A stretch of 64,000 bases of DNA from contig JALOBC010000010.1 in the NCBI GenBank assembly GCA_023228465.1, forward strand, positions 1 through 64,000, read 5' to 3'. The notes under the pieces were generated by a model. It saw only the letters and a list, made by a program, of their open reading frames with translations. It was not told the DNA's origin and did no database searches. The stretch comes from Dokdonella sp. (lineage in GTDB: Bacteria > Pseudomonadota > Gammaproteobacteria > Xanthomonadales > Rhodanobacteraceae). The position numbers and the translations under genes were made by a program. Shown here in pieces: positions 37,209 to 45,555 of the stretch. Numbering within the stretch: the first letter of the stretch is position 1; each line of letters opens with the position of its first letter.

Positions 37209-37424
37209 ACGGGAACCACAGCCATCAGCAACGACAAGCTCGCTGTCGACAAAGATGGCTCGGTCGATGTCTGGTTCAGTCCTTCCGCGCCCAAGGGCCA
37301 TGAGTCGAACTCGGTGCAGGCCGTTCCCGGCAAAGGCTGGAAAATGGTGATACGGCTTTACGGACCGGAAGAGGCCTGGTTCGACAAGACTTGGCGGCCG
37401 GGCGAGATCGTACCGGTCCAGTAA
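37209..37424 (+). pseudogene. In-frame C-terminal remnant of a DUF1214 protein
   Basis: Directly after the TGA of the lipoprotein gene, and in the same frame, 71 sense codons encode a DUF1214 tail: AISNDKLAVDKDGSVDVWF, then GHESNSVQAVPGKGWKMV and RLYGPEEAWFDKTWRPGEI, ending in TAA. It aligns residue by residue with the last about 65 residues of the 34095 gene, not with the end of the gene it follows. There is no start codon or ribosome site of its own. It is best read as the residue of a third paralogue whose front was lost. Confidence 0.8.
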
Positions 37425-37645
37425 AGTCCTGGATCGTTGAACGAGCGGGCCGCTTGCCTTCCCGGGGGCGGCCCGCAGCCTGTCTGCATCAATGCACCAC
37501 GAAGTCGGCTTGATTGCACGCGCGCGCTTGCGCAAGCACCTGCGCGAATCCGACATCCCGACCGCGCCGCTTCATCGTCACGGCGCTCGGCAACCATCCC
37601 GGGGTTGATCCACTGCGTGGGTCTCCCGGCTGACGGAGACCACAC

Positions 37646-38668
37646 ATGTTCGACTGGATCCCGACCCTCCGCCGCGGCATGGCCACGATGGCCATCGCCG
37701 CCCTGCTGGCGTTGGCGACGGTATTGCCGGCAGCGGCCGCGACCGGCGCCGATCCGCTGGCATCCTGGAACGATGGCGCGACCAAGCACGCCCTGGTCTC
37801 GTTCGTCGAAACGGTGAGCGATCCGGCCAGCAAGGACTTCGTGCCACCGGAAAAGCGCATCGCGGTATTCGACAACGACGGGACGCTGTGGGTCGAACAG
37901 CCGATGTACACCCAGATCGCTTTTGCGCTCGATCGCGTGAGAGCGCTGGCTCCCGAGCACCCCGAATGGCTGAAGAACCCCGCGCTCAAGGCGGCGATCG
38001 AGGGCAACACGAGGACCCTGCTGGCGTCCGGTTACGGCGGCATCCTCGAACTGATGGCCGTGACCCACGCCGGCATGACGACCGCCGCGTTCGAGACGAT
38101 CGTGGCGGACTGGTTCGCGAAAGCCGAGCACCCGCGCTTCAAGCGGAAATATACTGATCTGGTGTACCAGCCGATGATCGAGTTGCTCCAGTACCTGCGG
38201 GCCAACGGTTTCAGCACCTACATCGTGTCGGGCGGCGGCGTCGAGTTCATGCGCCCGTTGGCGCAAGAGGTCTACGGCATCGCGCCGCCCAACGTCATCG
38301 GCTCCAACCTCAAGACGAAATTCGAGATGATCAACGGCAAGCCGGCTCTCGTGCGCCTGCCGGAACTGGGGTTCATCACCGATGAGGGCGGCAAGCCGGT
38401 CAGCATCAATCTCCACATCGGCGAGCGCCCGATCGCAGCCTTCGGCAATTCCGACGGCGACCTGCAGATGCTGCAGTGGACGACGGCGGGCGAGGGGCCC
38501 CGACTGGGCGCGATCGTCCACCACACCGATGCCGCGCGAGAATATGCCTACGACCGCAAATCATCGGTCGGAGCGCTGGACAAGGCACTCGATGCCGCAC
38601 CGGCCAATGGCTGGATCGTCATCGACATGAAAACGGCCTGGAAGACCGTCTTTGCGCCCGTGAAGTAG
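37646..38668 (+). CDS. Exported HAD-superfamily hydrolase
   Basis: A 340-residue protein with a signal peptide (MAIAALLALATVLPAAAA). HAD motifs are present: motif I FDNDGTLW with Asp76 and Asp78, motif II VSGGGVEF, and motif III/IV FGNSDGDLQML. It is likely a periplasmic phosphatase of the phosphoserine-phosphatase-like subgroup. It is encoded just downstream of the DUF1254 genes, an arrangement known from other proteobacteria, which suggests a shared task. Substrate unknown. Confidence 0.88.
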   Translation: MFDWIPTLRRGMATMAIAALLALATVLPAAAATGADPLASWNDGATKHALVSFVETVSDPASKDFVPPEKRIAVFDNDGTLWVEQPMYTQIAFALDRVRALAPEHPEWLKNPALKAAIEGNTRTLLASGYGGILELMAVTHAGMTTAAFETIVADWFAKAEHPRFKRKYTDLVYQPMIELLQYLRANGFSTYIVSGGGVEFMRPLAQEVYGIAPPNVIGSNLKTKFEMINGKPALVRLPELGFITDEGGKPVSINLHIGERPIAAFGNSDGDLQMLQWTTAGEGPRLGAIVHHTDAAREYAYDRKSSVGALDKALDAAPANGWIVIDMKTAWKTVFAPVK

Positions 38669-39286
38669 CGGGCGCCTGCCACTGTAACGAGCGCCACTCG
38701 TTCTTGGCGGCCGGCAGCGTCGGCTGCATGTTGCGCGCCCACCCCATCGCCGGATGGATGGCCAAATGACGGCCGTGGAGCTGCCGGCGCCAATGCAAAT
38801 GGACGGCTTCAGGATCCTGCGCCCTCGCTTGCAGGTGGCGTGGCGTGCGGCGCCGCCGTGGTTGCGATGCAGCCGGGCGCGATCTGGTCTTCGCGCCTGC
38901 TCGCGCGCCACCCGTTCGCGCGCCATCGGCGCCTGATGCGACATCCAAGGTCCAGGCGGTCCAGCATGGGTCATGCCACCCGCAGGATCGATCTCGCGGA
39001 AGAAAGTCTGGCTTGACGCGACCGCGTCCTTGCGCGCCTCGGGAACCCGCCGGGAACCTTTCCGATGGCGGCTGCATCCGATGCGTTGTGCCCACGAGCG
39101 CCTTGCGGAGGCCCGCACCCAAAGGGGTGAAAGGGACGGCCCAAACCGTCGCCGCACCGTGCACCAGCGGCGCGGGTCGGTCCGCGAGCCGACGCCACCA
39201 TTTGCAGCAGTTCCGAGTCCGGCGGAGGCATTTCTGCGCCGCAGGGCAAGGCGTTGCCGCGTTCCCCAAAGATTGGAGGATCACTG
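38669..39286. other. 618-bp region without a supported gene
   Basis: Short overlapping frames on both strands show no start/RBS pair or recognisable protein. One half-operator-like GGTCCAG lies at 38949-38955 without a promoter at the expected distance. The end of the region provides the ribosome site of the next gene. Confidence 0.5.
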
Positions 39287-40480
39287 ATGAAACACGCAAC
39301 CACGAGTTCGATTGCCCTGGGCGTGACCCTCGGCCTTGCCTATGCGACAAGCACCCTGGGCGCCAGCGCGGATGCAACGCACGCCCTGATCGATGTGGCC
39401 GCCACCAAGCTCAACGGCGCCGGTGACCAGGCGACCCGTCTCCCGCCGATCGGCAACAGCGGCGAAACCTTCCCGACACCGTACTGCGCATTGTCCTATG
39501 CGCAAGCCGTGCATCCGATCTCGCGGGTGCAGGGCATGGGTATCGACCATCGGTCCGACCCCACGCCGGACGCTTCACCCTCGCTGGAGGACTTCACGAC
39601 CCTGGTGGCGCAGGTGCAAACGGGTGAGCTCGCTGCCATCAGCATCCAGGGCTATACCCCGGCCAATTCCAGCGAGGGCGTGAAGGTCTACATCGACTGG
39701 AACCAGGATGGCGCCTTCGACGAGGCCACCGAGGGCTACCCGATCGGCTTTCTGCTCGATTCGACCGGCATCGACGGCAAGCAGGTGACGGCGACACTCC
39801 GCGTGCCGAGCTCGGCGAGGACCGGCGAAACGCGCATGCGTGTAGTCAAGGCGTTCGACCAGATGGCCAATCCCTGGTCTTGCAATGAAGGCGGCAGCGC
39901 TTCGGGCCAGGCCGAGGATTACACGCTTTATGTTGGCGGCGCGCAAAGCGAAGCGATCTTCTGCAGCCGCTTCGAGCAGGGCGATGATGGCTCCTGCAGC
40001 ACGCCACCTCCGGCCGGCATCGTCTACAGCGACCCGCTCAACGTCGCGATCCCGCGAAGCGGACTGTGCATCAACTTCCTGACCGGGGAAATGTCGCCCC
40101 CCAGCCTGCCCATTTCGCACTTCTGCGCGGCCGCAGGCGACCCGTTCCTGTTCGGCCCGGGCATGCAGTTCTACTGGGGGACGGATGACAACAACGCCGG
40201 CGTTGCGCTCACCAGCACGGACCGCTACCTGGTGCTTGGCCCCGACGACACCATCGGACCGTTTTCAACGTTCAGCCGCGCCGCCTTTGGCCTGCCGGGC
40301 ATGATGCTCGACTACTGGGACGGCATGCACGGCTATCTTGGCGTGCGCTTCCTCAACGAGCAGACCGGTGAGATCAACTACGGTTACGTGCACATGTTGA
40401 CCACGCATGGAAGCGGATTCCCGGCCGTGATCATGGATTACGCCTACGACAAGTCGGGCGCGGCGATCACCATCCCCTGA
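39287..40480 (+). CDS. GEVED-domain secreted protein
   Basis: A 397-residue exported protein with a signal peptide (IALGVTLGLAYATSTLGASA). The GEVED domain at about 100-215 shows the calcium-loop-like YIDWNQDGAFDEATEG and the family end motif GQAEDYTLYV. It is followed by IFCSRFEQGDDGSC, a variant of the Phe-Glu motif found in many secreted proteins of Rhodanobacteraceae. The remaining about 150 residues form an unassigned domain. GGAGGA lies 10 bp before ATG 39287. Probably adhesive or cell-surface. Confidence 0.85.
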   Translation: MKHATTSSIALGVTLGLAYATSTLGASADATHALIDVAATKLNGAGDQATRLPPIGNSGETFPTPYCALSYAQAVHPISRVQGMGIDHRSDPTPDASPSLEDFTTLVAQVQTGELAAISIQGYTPANSSEGVKVYIDWNQDGAFDEATEGYPIGFLLDSTGIDGKQVTATLRVPSSARTGETRMRVVKAFDQMANPWSCNEGGSASGQAEDYTLYVGGAQSEAIFCSRFEQGDDGSCSTPPPAGIVYSDPLNVAIPRSGLCINFLTGEMSPPSLPISHFCAAAGDPFLFGPGMQFYWGTDDNNAGVALTSTDRYLVLGPDDTIGPFSTFSRAAFGLPGMMLDYWDGMHGYLGVRFLNEQTGEINYGYVHMLTTHGSGFPAVIMDYAYDKSGAAITIP

Positions 40481-40697
40481 TGCGAGGGGAGGCGTTGGCG
40501 CGGTGGCAGCCGCGATCCTGGCAGGCAGGGCGCGGCACTCACGCTCCCGTGATGTGACGGGAGCAGGGCGGGTTCACTTGCGGGCCAATGCGTCAGAAGG
40601 AAGTCGAACCCCGGGTGTCACCCGCCTTGCGGTTCTCCCGGCGCCAATGCGCGCCCGGAGAACCGTTTGGCTTGATGGCGGCCCGGACGCGGTGGAA

Positions 40698-40720
40698 GAT
40701 GGCTCCCTGGAGGAGCCATC
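40698..40720 (+). promoter_or_regulatory. Hairpin covering the SRAP ribosome site
   Basis: GATGGCTCC (40698-40706) pairs perfectly with GGAGCCATC (40712-40720) around CTGGA. The Shine-Dalgarno-like GGAGGAG sits in the loop and 3' arm, 5-10 bp before ATG 40725, so folding would hide it. Confidence 0.45.
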
Positions 40721-40724
40721 GGCC

Positions 40725-41684
40725 ATGTGTTACTCGGCACAGATTGAACAGCACTGGCGCGAGTACGTGAGGCGCTGGGGCGCGGACATCGACCTGGAGG
40801 CCTTCGTGCGCCTGTACGGGCAGCGCAGCCAGGGGGCGAAGCTGCGCATTCCGAGGGTCGTCGATGCAGCGTTCCGCACACCCCATTCGGCGGAGGAACG
40901 CAAGATCCTGGCGCTGATCGAAGACTGGGACGCAGCAGAGGCCGGGCGCCTGGAGCGCGAGGTGTTCAATCAGCGCAAGCGCCTGGCCGATGCCGAGCGC
41001 AAACTCGCCTTGAAATCGACCCGGGCCGCGGCCGAAAGCAGGCGCATTGCCACCGCCAAGGTGGCGAGCGGCCTGCAGCGCCTGGCCGACCTGCGCCGGA
41101 CAGGTCTGGAAAGGCGCGACGCGCGCATCTTTCCGGGCTGGTACGCACCCGTGCTGATCGCCGAAGGCGGGCGACTGCGGGTGAAGCCCATGCGCTACCA
41201 GTGCCGCCCCGCCGGCGTGCCCGCGTCGTATGACCGGCGCTATCCAGGCACCTACAACGCCCGGCGCGACAGCCTGGGGCGCTTCTGGAAAGGCCAGTTC
41301 GGCCACACCCACGGCATCCTGGTCGCCACCGCTTTCTTCGAGAATGTCAGCCGGCATGCGCTGGAGCGGCGCGAACTGGCGCCGGGCGAAGCCGAAGCCA
41401 ACGTGGTGCTGGAGTTCCGGCCGGACAACGGCCAGGAGATGCTCATTGCCTGCCTGTGGTCGCACTGGCAGCGCGCCGGCGAGGCCGACCTCTTGTCGTT
41501 TGCCGCGATCACCGACGCGCCGCCCCCGGAAGTGGCCGCGGCCGGGCACGACCGTTGCGTGGTACCGCTCAAACCGGCGAACGTCGCGGCGTGGCTGCAC
41601 CCCGATCCGGCCCGGCCCGAGGCCTTGCAGGCCATCCTCGATGACCGCGAGCGGCCCTACTTCGAGCATCGCGAAGCAGCTTGA
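40725..41684 (+). CDS. SRAP-domain protein (YedK/HMCES-type abasic-site shield)
   Basis: A 319-residue SOS response-associated peptidase. Met1 is followed by catalytic Cys2 (MCYSAQIEQHW), the residue that crosslinks abasic sites in single-stranded DNA. Later come Asn (TYNARRDSL), the Glu of the AFFENVSR segment and His in GHDRCVVPL. It is about 90 residues longer than E. coli YedK because of a helical, lysine/arginine-rich insertion at about 50-140 (REVFNQRKRLADAERKLALK). No LexA box (CTGT-N8-ACAG) is visible upstream. Confidence 0.9.
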   Translation: MCYSAQIEQHWREYVRRWGADIDLEAFVRLYGQRSQGAKLRIPRVVDAAFRTPHSAEERKILALIEDWDAAEAGRLEREVFNQRKRLADAERKLALKSTRAAAESRRIATAKVASGLQRLADLRRTGLERRDARIFPGWYAPVLIAEGGRLRVKPMRYQCRPAGVPASYDRRYPGTYNARRDSLGRFWKGQFGHTHGILVATAFFENVSRHALERRELAPGEAEANVVLEFRPDNGQEMLIACLWSHWQRAGEADLLSFAAITDAPPPEVAAAGHDRCVVPLKPANVAAWLHPDPARPEALQAILDDRERPYFEHREAA

Positions 41685-41713
41685 GGTTGTTATTCCAACC
41701 AATTGAAATGAGT

Positions 41714-41747
41714 AAAAAAAAAGCCGCCGGCATGTATCCGGCGGCTT
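41714..41747 (-). terminator. Intrinsic terminator of the nor operon
   Basis: A 10-bp stem (AAGCCGCCGG 41721-41730 with 41738-41747) is followed, on the minus strand, by nine T's. It lies about 50 bp after the norB stop. Confidence 0.9.
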
Positions 41748-41794
41748 GCGTCAAGGGGCGCCTGGCCTGCCAGGCACCCCGTTCAACCAGGTGC

Positions 41795-43483
41795 TCAGGC
41801 GGGTGCCAACGCGGCCTCGCCGAGCCGCATGGGCGCGCTCGCGCGGGCTTCCAGCGAAGCGAGGAAGCGCCACACGAACAGCACCGTGATCAGCAGCAGG
41901 CCCGGATAGCCGATGCCAGCCAGCACATAGGGCAGGATGGGATTGCCTTCCACCCGGACCATGTGCAGGTTGAAGCTGAGCAGGCCAAGCGTGATGATCG
42001 CGCCGAACAGCCACATGCCGGTCAACCACATGCTGGCTTCGTAGCCGGTCAGCGGTTTGGCCCACCCGTGCGGGCTGTGTGACACCAGCGGCTCGGTTTC
42101 CCCTGCGCCCGCCAGCGAGCGTACCCGCTTGCCGAGCGTGACCAGGTCGAAGACGAGTATCCCGACGCCGAGCGTGAACAACAGGCCAGCCACCGGCACC
42201 AGCATCTTGTAGATGCCCATGATCGGGAAGACGTCGCCACCGAACCATTCCAGGCCGAGCGTGCGGTAGGCATAGATCTGCACGGTACCGCCCAGCGCGA
42301 AGGCCAGCGCGATGCCGAGCATGCCGGTGAACAGCAGCCAGAAGGCGAGCTTGCCCAGGCGCTGGTCGAAGTCCAGCGCCTTGCGCATCACCGGAACCGC
42401 GTAATAGGCCGCACCGATGCCCAGCATGCCGAAGGTGCCGAACAGGGCGAGGTGGCCGTGCGCCGGCGTGATCCAGGTGCCGTGCGACCACACGTTGGTG
42501 AGTGCGAAGGTCATGGTGAAGCCGAGGATGCCCGCGCCCACCTGTTCGAGTACCACCGAACCCAGGATGAAGTAGAAGGCGGGTGCGTTCTCGATCGGCT
42601 TGCGGTTCTGGTGCGCGTCCAGATAGACGTGCCAGAAGCAGAAGATCAGCGGCAGCGGTTCCAGCGCGCTGAACAGCGAACCCCAGAACTGCCAGAACTC
42701 CGGCGTGCCGATCCAGAAGTAATGGTGTGCGTTGCCGATCAGGCCCGAAAGCCATACCAGCAGCACGCCCCAGAACACCGCGAAGCCCACCGACTTCACG
42801 TCCACCTTGAACAGCAGCACCAGCAGCATGCCGACCAGGCTGATGTGGATGACTTCCCACACGCCCTCGACCCAGTAGTGCACCACGAACCAGCGGAAGT
42901 ATTCCTGCATGTCGATGGTCGGGATGTAGAACAGGCCGAACACCCACACCACGGTCAATGCCACCACGCCGATGCCGAGGCCCCAGTGGATCTCGTTCCA
43001 CTCGCTGACCGGCGGGAACGTGCGCAGGACCACGTAGGCGAGGATGCTGAAGCCGATCAGGATCACCAGGTCCGCGGCACGCCCGGCTTCGATGTACTCC
43101 AGGCCTTCCTGCAGCCAGGGCTGCCCGGCCCACCAGCCGGCCGTGCCTTCCATCGCCAGGTACTGCGTGCCGACGTTCCACACGATGGTGACGACGAGGG
43201 CGTAGAACAGGAACTTGATCAACCAGGGGGACGCCAGCTCACGCTTGGACAGGAGTGGGCCGACGAACAGGATCGCGCCGATGAAGCCGGCGAGGATCCA
43301 CAGCAGGCCAAGATTCAGGTGCTCGGCACGCACCACGTTGAAGTTGATGATGCCGGCCAGCAGCATCGGGTCGGCCTGTTGTGCGGCCAGCAGCAGGCCG
43401 AATCCGGCCTGGAAGACGAAGAGCACCAGCATGAGCATGAAGAAGCGCATGCTGAGGCGTTGGGTGTTGTATTGGATCTGCAT
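41795..43483 (-). CDS. norB: Nitric oxide reductase catalytic subunit
   Basis: A 562-residue haem-copper-family protein with about 12-14 membrane spans, reducing NO to N2O. Haem ligands are His55, His342 and His344. The non-haem iron site is His202, Glu206 (HYWVEGVWE), His253 and His254 (GNAHHYFWIG); the glutamate identifies a NOR rather than an oxidase. FSALEPLPL carries Glu275, also conserved in cNOR. It overlaps norC by one base (TGATG) and is last in the operon. GGAG stands 8 bp before ATG 43483. Confidence 0.93.
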   Translation of the reverse strand: MQIQYNTQRLSMRFFMLMLVLFVFQAGFGLLLAAQQADPMLLAGIINFNVVRAEHLNLGLLWILAGFIGAILFVGPLLSKRELASPWLIKFLFYALVVTIVWNVGTQYLAMEGTAGWWAGQPWLQEGLEYIEAGRAADLVILIGFSILAYVVLRTFPPVSEWNEIHWGLGIGVVALTVVWVFGLFYIPTIDMQEYFRWFVVHYWVEGVWEVIHISLVGMLLVLLFKVDVKSVGFAVFWGVLLVWLSGLIGNAHHYFWIGTPEFWQFWGSLFSALEPLPLIFCFWHVYLDAHQNRKPIENAPAFYFILGSVVLEQVGAGILGFTMTFALTNVWSHGTWITPAHGHLALFGTFGMLGIGAAYYAVPVMRKALDFDQRLGKLAFWLLFTGMLGIALAFALGGTVQIYAYRTLGLEWFGGDVFPIMGIYKMLVPVAGLLFTLGVGILVFDLVTLGKRVRSLAGAGETEPLVSHSPHGWAKPLTGYEASMWLTGMWLFGAIITLGLLSFNLHMVRVEGNPILPYVLAGIGYPGLLLITVLFVWRFLASLEARASAPMRLGEAALAPA

Positions 43484-44457
43484 CACGGCTTCTCCAGGCT
43501 CTTGATGTAGGCCACGATGGCTTTGACGTCATCGTCCTTCAGCAAGGTGTCGTACTTGGGCATGACGCCCGGCGGGAAGCCCTCGACGATCTGCTTGTCG
43601 GGCGCGATGACGGCATCGATCAGGTAGGTATCGTCTGCGGTCACCGTGCTGCCGTCCGCGAGCTTGACCCGGGAACCGTAGAGTCCACCCCAACCCGGAC
43701 CGACCATGCGCTTGTCATCGAGCGCGTGGCAGGCGGTGCAGGCGTATTCCTTCGTGAGCTCCTCACCACGCGCCACCGGATCGGCCGGCGTGGCGCTGGC
43801 GCCTTCAGCCACCGGCGCGCTCGCCGCCGTCGCCGTCGCCAGCATGTGTGATCCGCCATTGAGCAGGGCGAGGCGCCGCTCGAGACTGCCGGTCTTGACC
43901 TCCGGCGGCCAGCCTTCCGTGTTCATCGCCGCGCTGTACTTCATGAAGGCGATCAACTGGCCGACCTCGTCGCTGGAAAAGGCCAGGTTGGGCATGAGCG
44001 TGGTGCCGCCACCGCGCCGTTCGACGCGTTCCCTGGCACCGGGGAACTTCTTGTAGTAGTCCTCGATGTTGTCCACGCCGGCATCGGCGGCGACGTCGCT
44101 GTTGGTGAGCTGCGTGCGTACCGCCGCCTCGGTCGGCCAACCGGCTGCCGAAGGCAGGAAGGCGGCCAGCCAGGCCGGGCCCGCGGTGGTGTATTCCTTG
44201 GTCAGATCCGGCGCGAGGTAGGCGCCGTTGCCGACCATGGTGTGGCATCCCATGCAGTTGTAGGCCTGGAACACGCGCTTGCCATCGGCAGCCTGATGCG
44301 CGCCGAAGCTGATCGCGTCCGGGTTGGCCCGGCCGCGCGATCCCAGGAACGAGAAGCCCGAGAGGATGATGAAGATCATGATCATCAGGCCGAGGACGAT
44401 GATGCCGCGGCGACGCTTCTTGGCTTCGTTGCAGTTCTTGCCGTCGGCGCAGCTCAC
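43483..44457 (-). CDS. norC: NorC fused to a second cytochrome c domain
   Basis: A 324-residue c-type cytochrome. Residues 1-40 contain a cysteine-bearing N-tail (MSCADGKNCN) and one membrane anchor. Residues about 55-185 are a standard NorC haem domain (CMGCH at 68-72, axial Met155 in LMPNLAF). After a 35-residue alanine-rich linker, residues about 225-324 form another cytochrome c domain (CTACH at 240-244, GVMPKY), so the protein has two haems where NorC normally has one. Start GTG 44457 overlaps the previous stop by 4 bp. It feeds electrons to NorB. Confidence 0.9.
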   Translation of the reverse strand: MSCADGKNCNEAKKRRRGIIVLGLMIMIFIILSGFSFLGSRGRANPDAISFGAHQAADGKRVFQAYNCMGCHTMVGNGAYLAPDLTKEYTTAGPAWLAAFLPSAAGWPTEAAVRTQLTNSDVAADAGVDNIEDYYKKFPGARERVERRGGGTTLMPNLAFSSDEVGQLIAFMKYSAAMNTEGWPPEVKTGSLERRLALLNGGSHMLATATAASAPVAEGASATPADPVARGEELTKEYACTACHALDDKRMVGPGWGGLYGSRVKLADGSTVTADDTYLIDAVIAPDKQIVEGFPPGVMPKYDTLLKDDDVKAIVAYIKSLEKP

Positions 44458-44720
44458 GGTGCACCTGCCTTGTCATTGGCGGCGGCATCCGCGCGGGCGG
44501 CGGCCTTGCCTATCGCATCGTGTTCGAACAGCGTCCGCGTGACGCGGATGAACACATAGAAGACGTAGACGGCGAGCACGAAGCCGACGACGAAATAGAG
44601 CCACCACATTTCGCGCGATTCCGGCCAGTACTCGAAGTCGCGCCAGAACGGCCAGGACAGCGCGAAGCCGACGATACTCGCCAGCACCGACAGCGTCCCG
44701 TCAATGATGCGTTGTGTCAT
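44454..44720 (-). CDS. Small membrane subunit of the NOR operon
   Basis: An 88-residue protein with two hydrophobic spans (LASIVGFALSWPF; WWLYFVVGFVLAVYVFYVFI) and a charged alanine-rich tail. The size and layout recall CcoQ-like accessory subunits. It is the first gene of the NO reductase operon, preceded by a strong GGAGGGGG site and an FNR/DNR-type promoter. It probably takes part in assembly or electron transfer of the NorBC complex. I cannot name the family. Confidence 0.8.
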   Translation of the reverse strand: MTQRIIDGTLSVLASIVGFALSWPFWRDFEYWPESREMWWLYFVVGFVLAVYVFYVFIRVTRTLFEHDAIGKAAARADAAANDKAGAP

Positions 44721-44812
44721 TGCACCCCCTCCCCATGGATAGTCAGCACGCATCCGGGCTCATCGGGGGCGCAGCTTGCACAGCGCCGATAATGCTTGCC
44801 GGAGGCGCCTCG

Positions 44813-44854
44813 ACTATAGGAAGCGCATGGATGCGACCCCTTGACGCAGGTCAA
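44813..44854 (-). promoter_or_regulatory. FNR/DNR-type promoter of the nor operon
   Basis: TTGACGCAGGTCAA (44841-44854) is a perfect TTGAC-N4-GTCAA site. On the minus strand TATAGT (44818-44813) is the -10. This places the site centre about 41.5 bp before the predicted start, the class II activator position. A half-site GGTCAA follows at 44862. Confidence 0.8.
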
Positions 44855-44873
44855 GCACGCGGGTCAAGGCGCC

Positions 44874-44916
44874 TGCGACAAAATGCCGCGGACGTGTCCG
44901 CTGCGCTTTTGTCGCA
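44874..44916. terminator. Bidirectional hairpin after pncA
   Basis: TGCGACAAAA (44874-44883) pairs with TTTTGTCGCA (44907-44916), with an inner GCGGAC/GTCCGC hairpin. It lies 28 bp past the pncA stop and separates it from the nor promoter. Confidence 0.6.
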
Positions 44917-44943
44917 GGGGGGCGTGGCGCCGGGCGGGATCGC

Positions 44944-45555
44944 TCAGGTCGCGATCGAAGCACTCTCGACCACGTGGGCGCCGCGCGCGCGCAGCTCGGC
45001 GAGGCGCGTTGGCTGGATGGCCGCATCGAGCGGCGTGGAGGCATCGGCGATCAGGTTCACCCCGAAGCCCTGCGCGAGCGCGTCCAGGGCGCTGAAGTAC
45101 ACGCAGATGTCGCCGGCCAGACCGCACAGCCAGAGCTCCCTGGCGCCCTTGCCGCGCAGGTAGTCGGCCAGGCCCGTGCTCTTGCGGTGGGCGTTGTCGA
45201 AGAAGGTGCTGTAGCTGTCGATGGCCGGATCGGTGCCCTTGCGGAAGATGGCCTCGAAGGGGCGTGTATCGAGCCGGCTTGAGAACTCCGCGCCCACGCT
45301 GCCCTGCACGCAATGGTCGGGCCACAGCTTCTGGCGGATGCCATCGAGATCGATCTCCTCGAACGGCTGGCGGCCCGGATGGTTGGACGCGAAGCTGGCG
45401 TGATCCGGCGGATGCCAGTCCTGGCCGGCCACGACCAGGTCGAAGTGCGGCATGAGGCGGTTGATGATCGGCACGATGACATCGCTGCCCGGCACCTCCA
45501 GTGCGCCGCCGGGCAGGAAGTCGTTCTGGACGTCGGTGACGATGAGCGTTTTCAC
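44944..45555 (-). CDS. pncA: Nicotinamidase
   Basis: A 203-residue isochorismatase-fold enzyme deamidating nicotinamide to nicotinate. The catalytic triad is Asp8 (LIVTDVQNDFLPGG), Lys106 (IFRKGTD) and Cys151 (LAGDICVYF). The metal site is in AGQDWHPPDHASF. The GTG start at 45555 is supported by AGGAGG 7 bp upstream and a 4-bp overlap with the pncB stop (GTGA). It works directly upstream of PncB in NAD salvage. Confidence 0.95.
   Translation of the reverse strand: MKTLIVTDVQNDFLPGGALEVPGSDVIVPIINRLMPHFDLVVAGQDWHPPDHASFASNHPGRQPFEEIDLDGIRQKLWPDHCVQGSVGAEFSSRLDTRPFEAIFRKGTDPAIDSYSTFFDNAHRKSTGLADYLRGKGARELWLCGLAGDICVYFSALDALAQGFGVNLIADASTPLDAAIQPTRLAELRARGAHVVESASIAT

Noticed and set aside
38941..38960. 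Half operator GGTCCAG upstream of the GEVED gene
   Set aside because: Only one half matches and no promoter hexamer lies at the fixed distance.
40481..40724. N-terminal extension or separate gene upstream of the SRAP start
   Set aside because: SRAP needs Cys at position 2 after Met removal, which fixes ATG 40725; the upstream frame is arginine-rich and without RBS.
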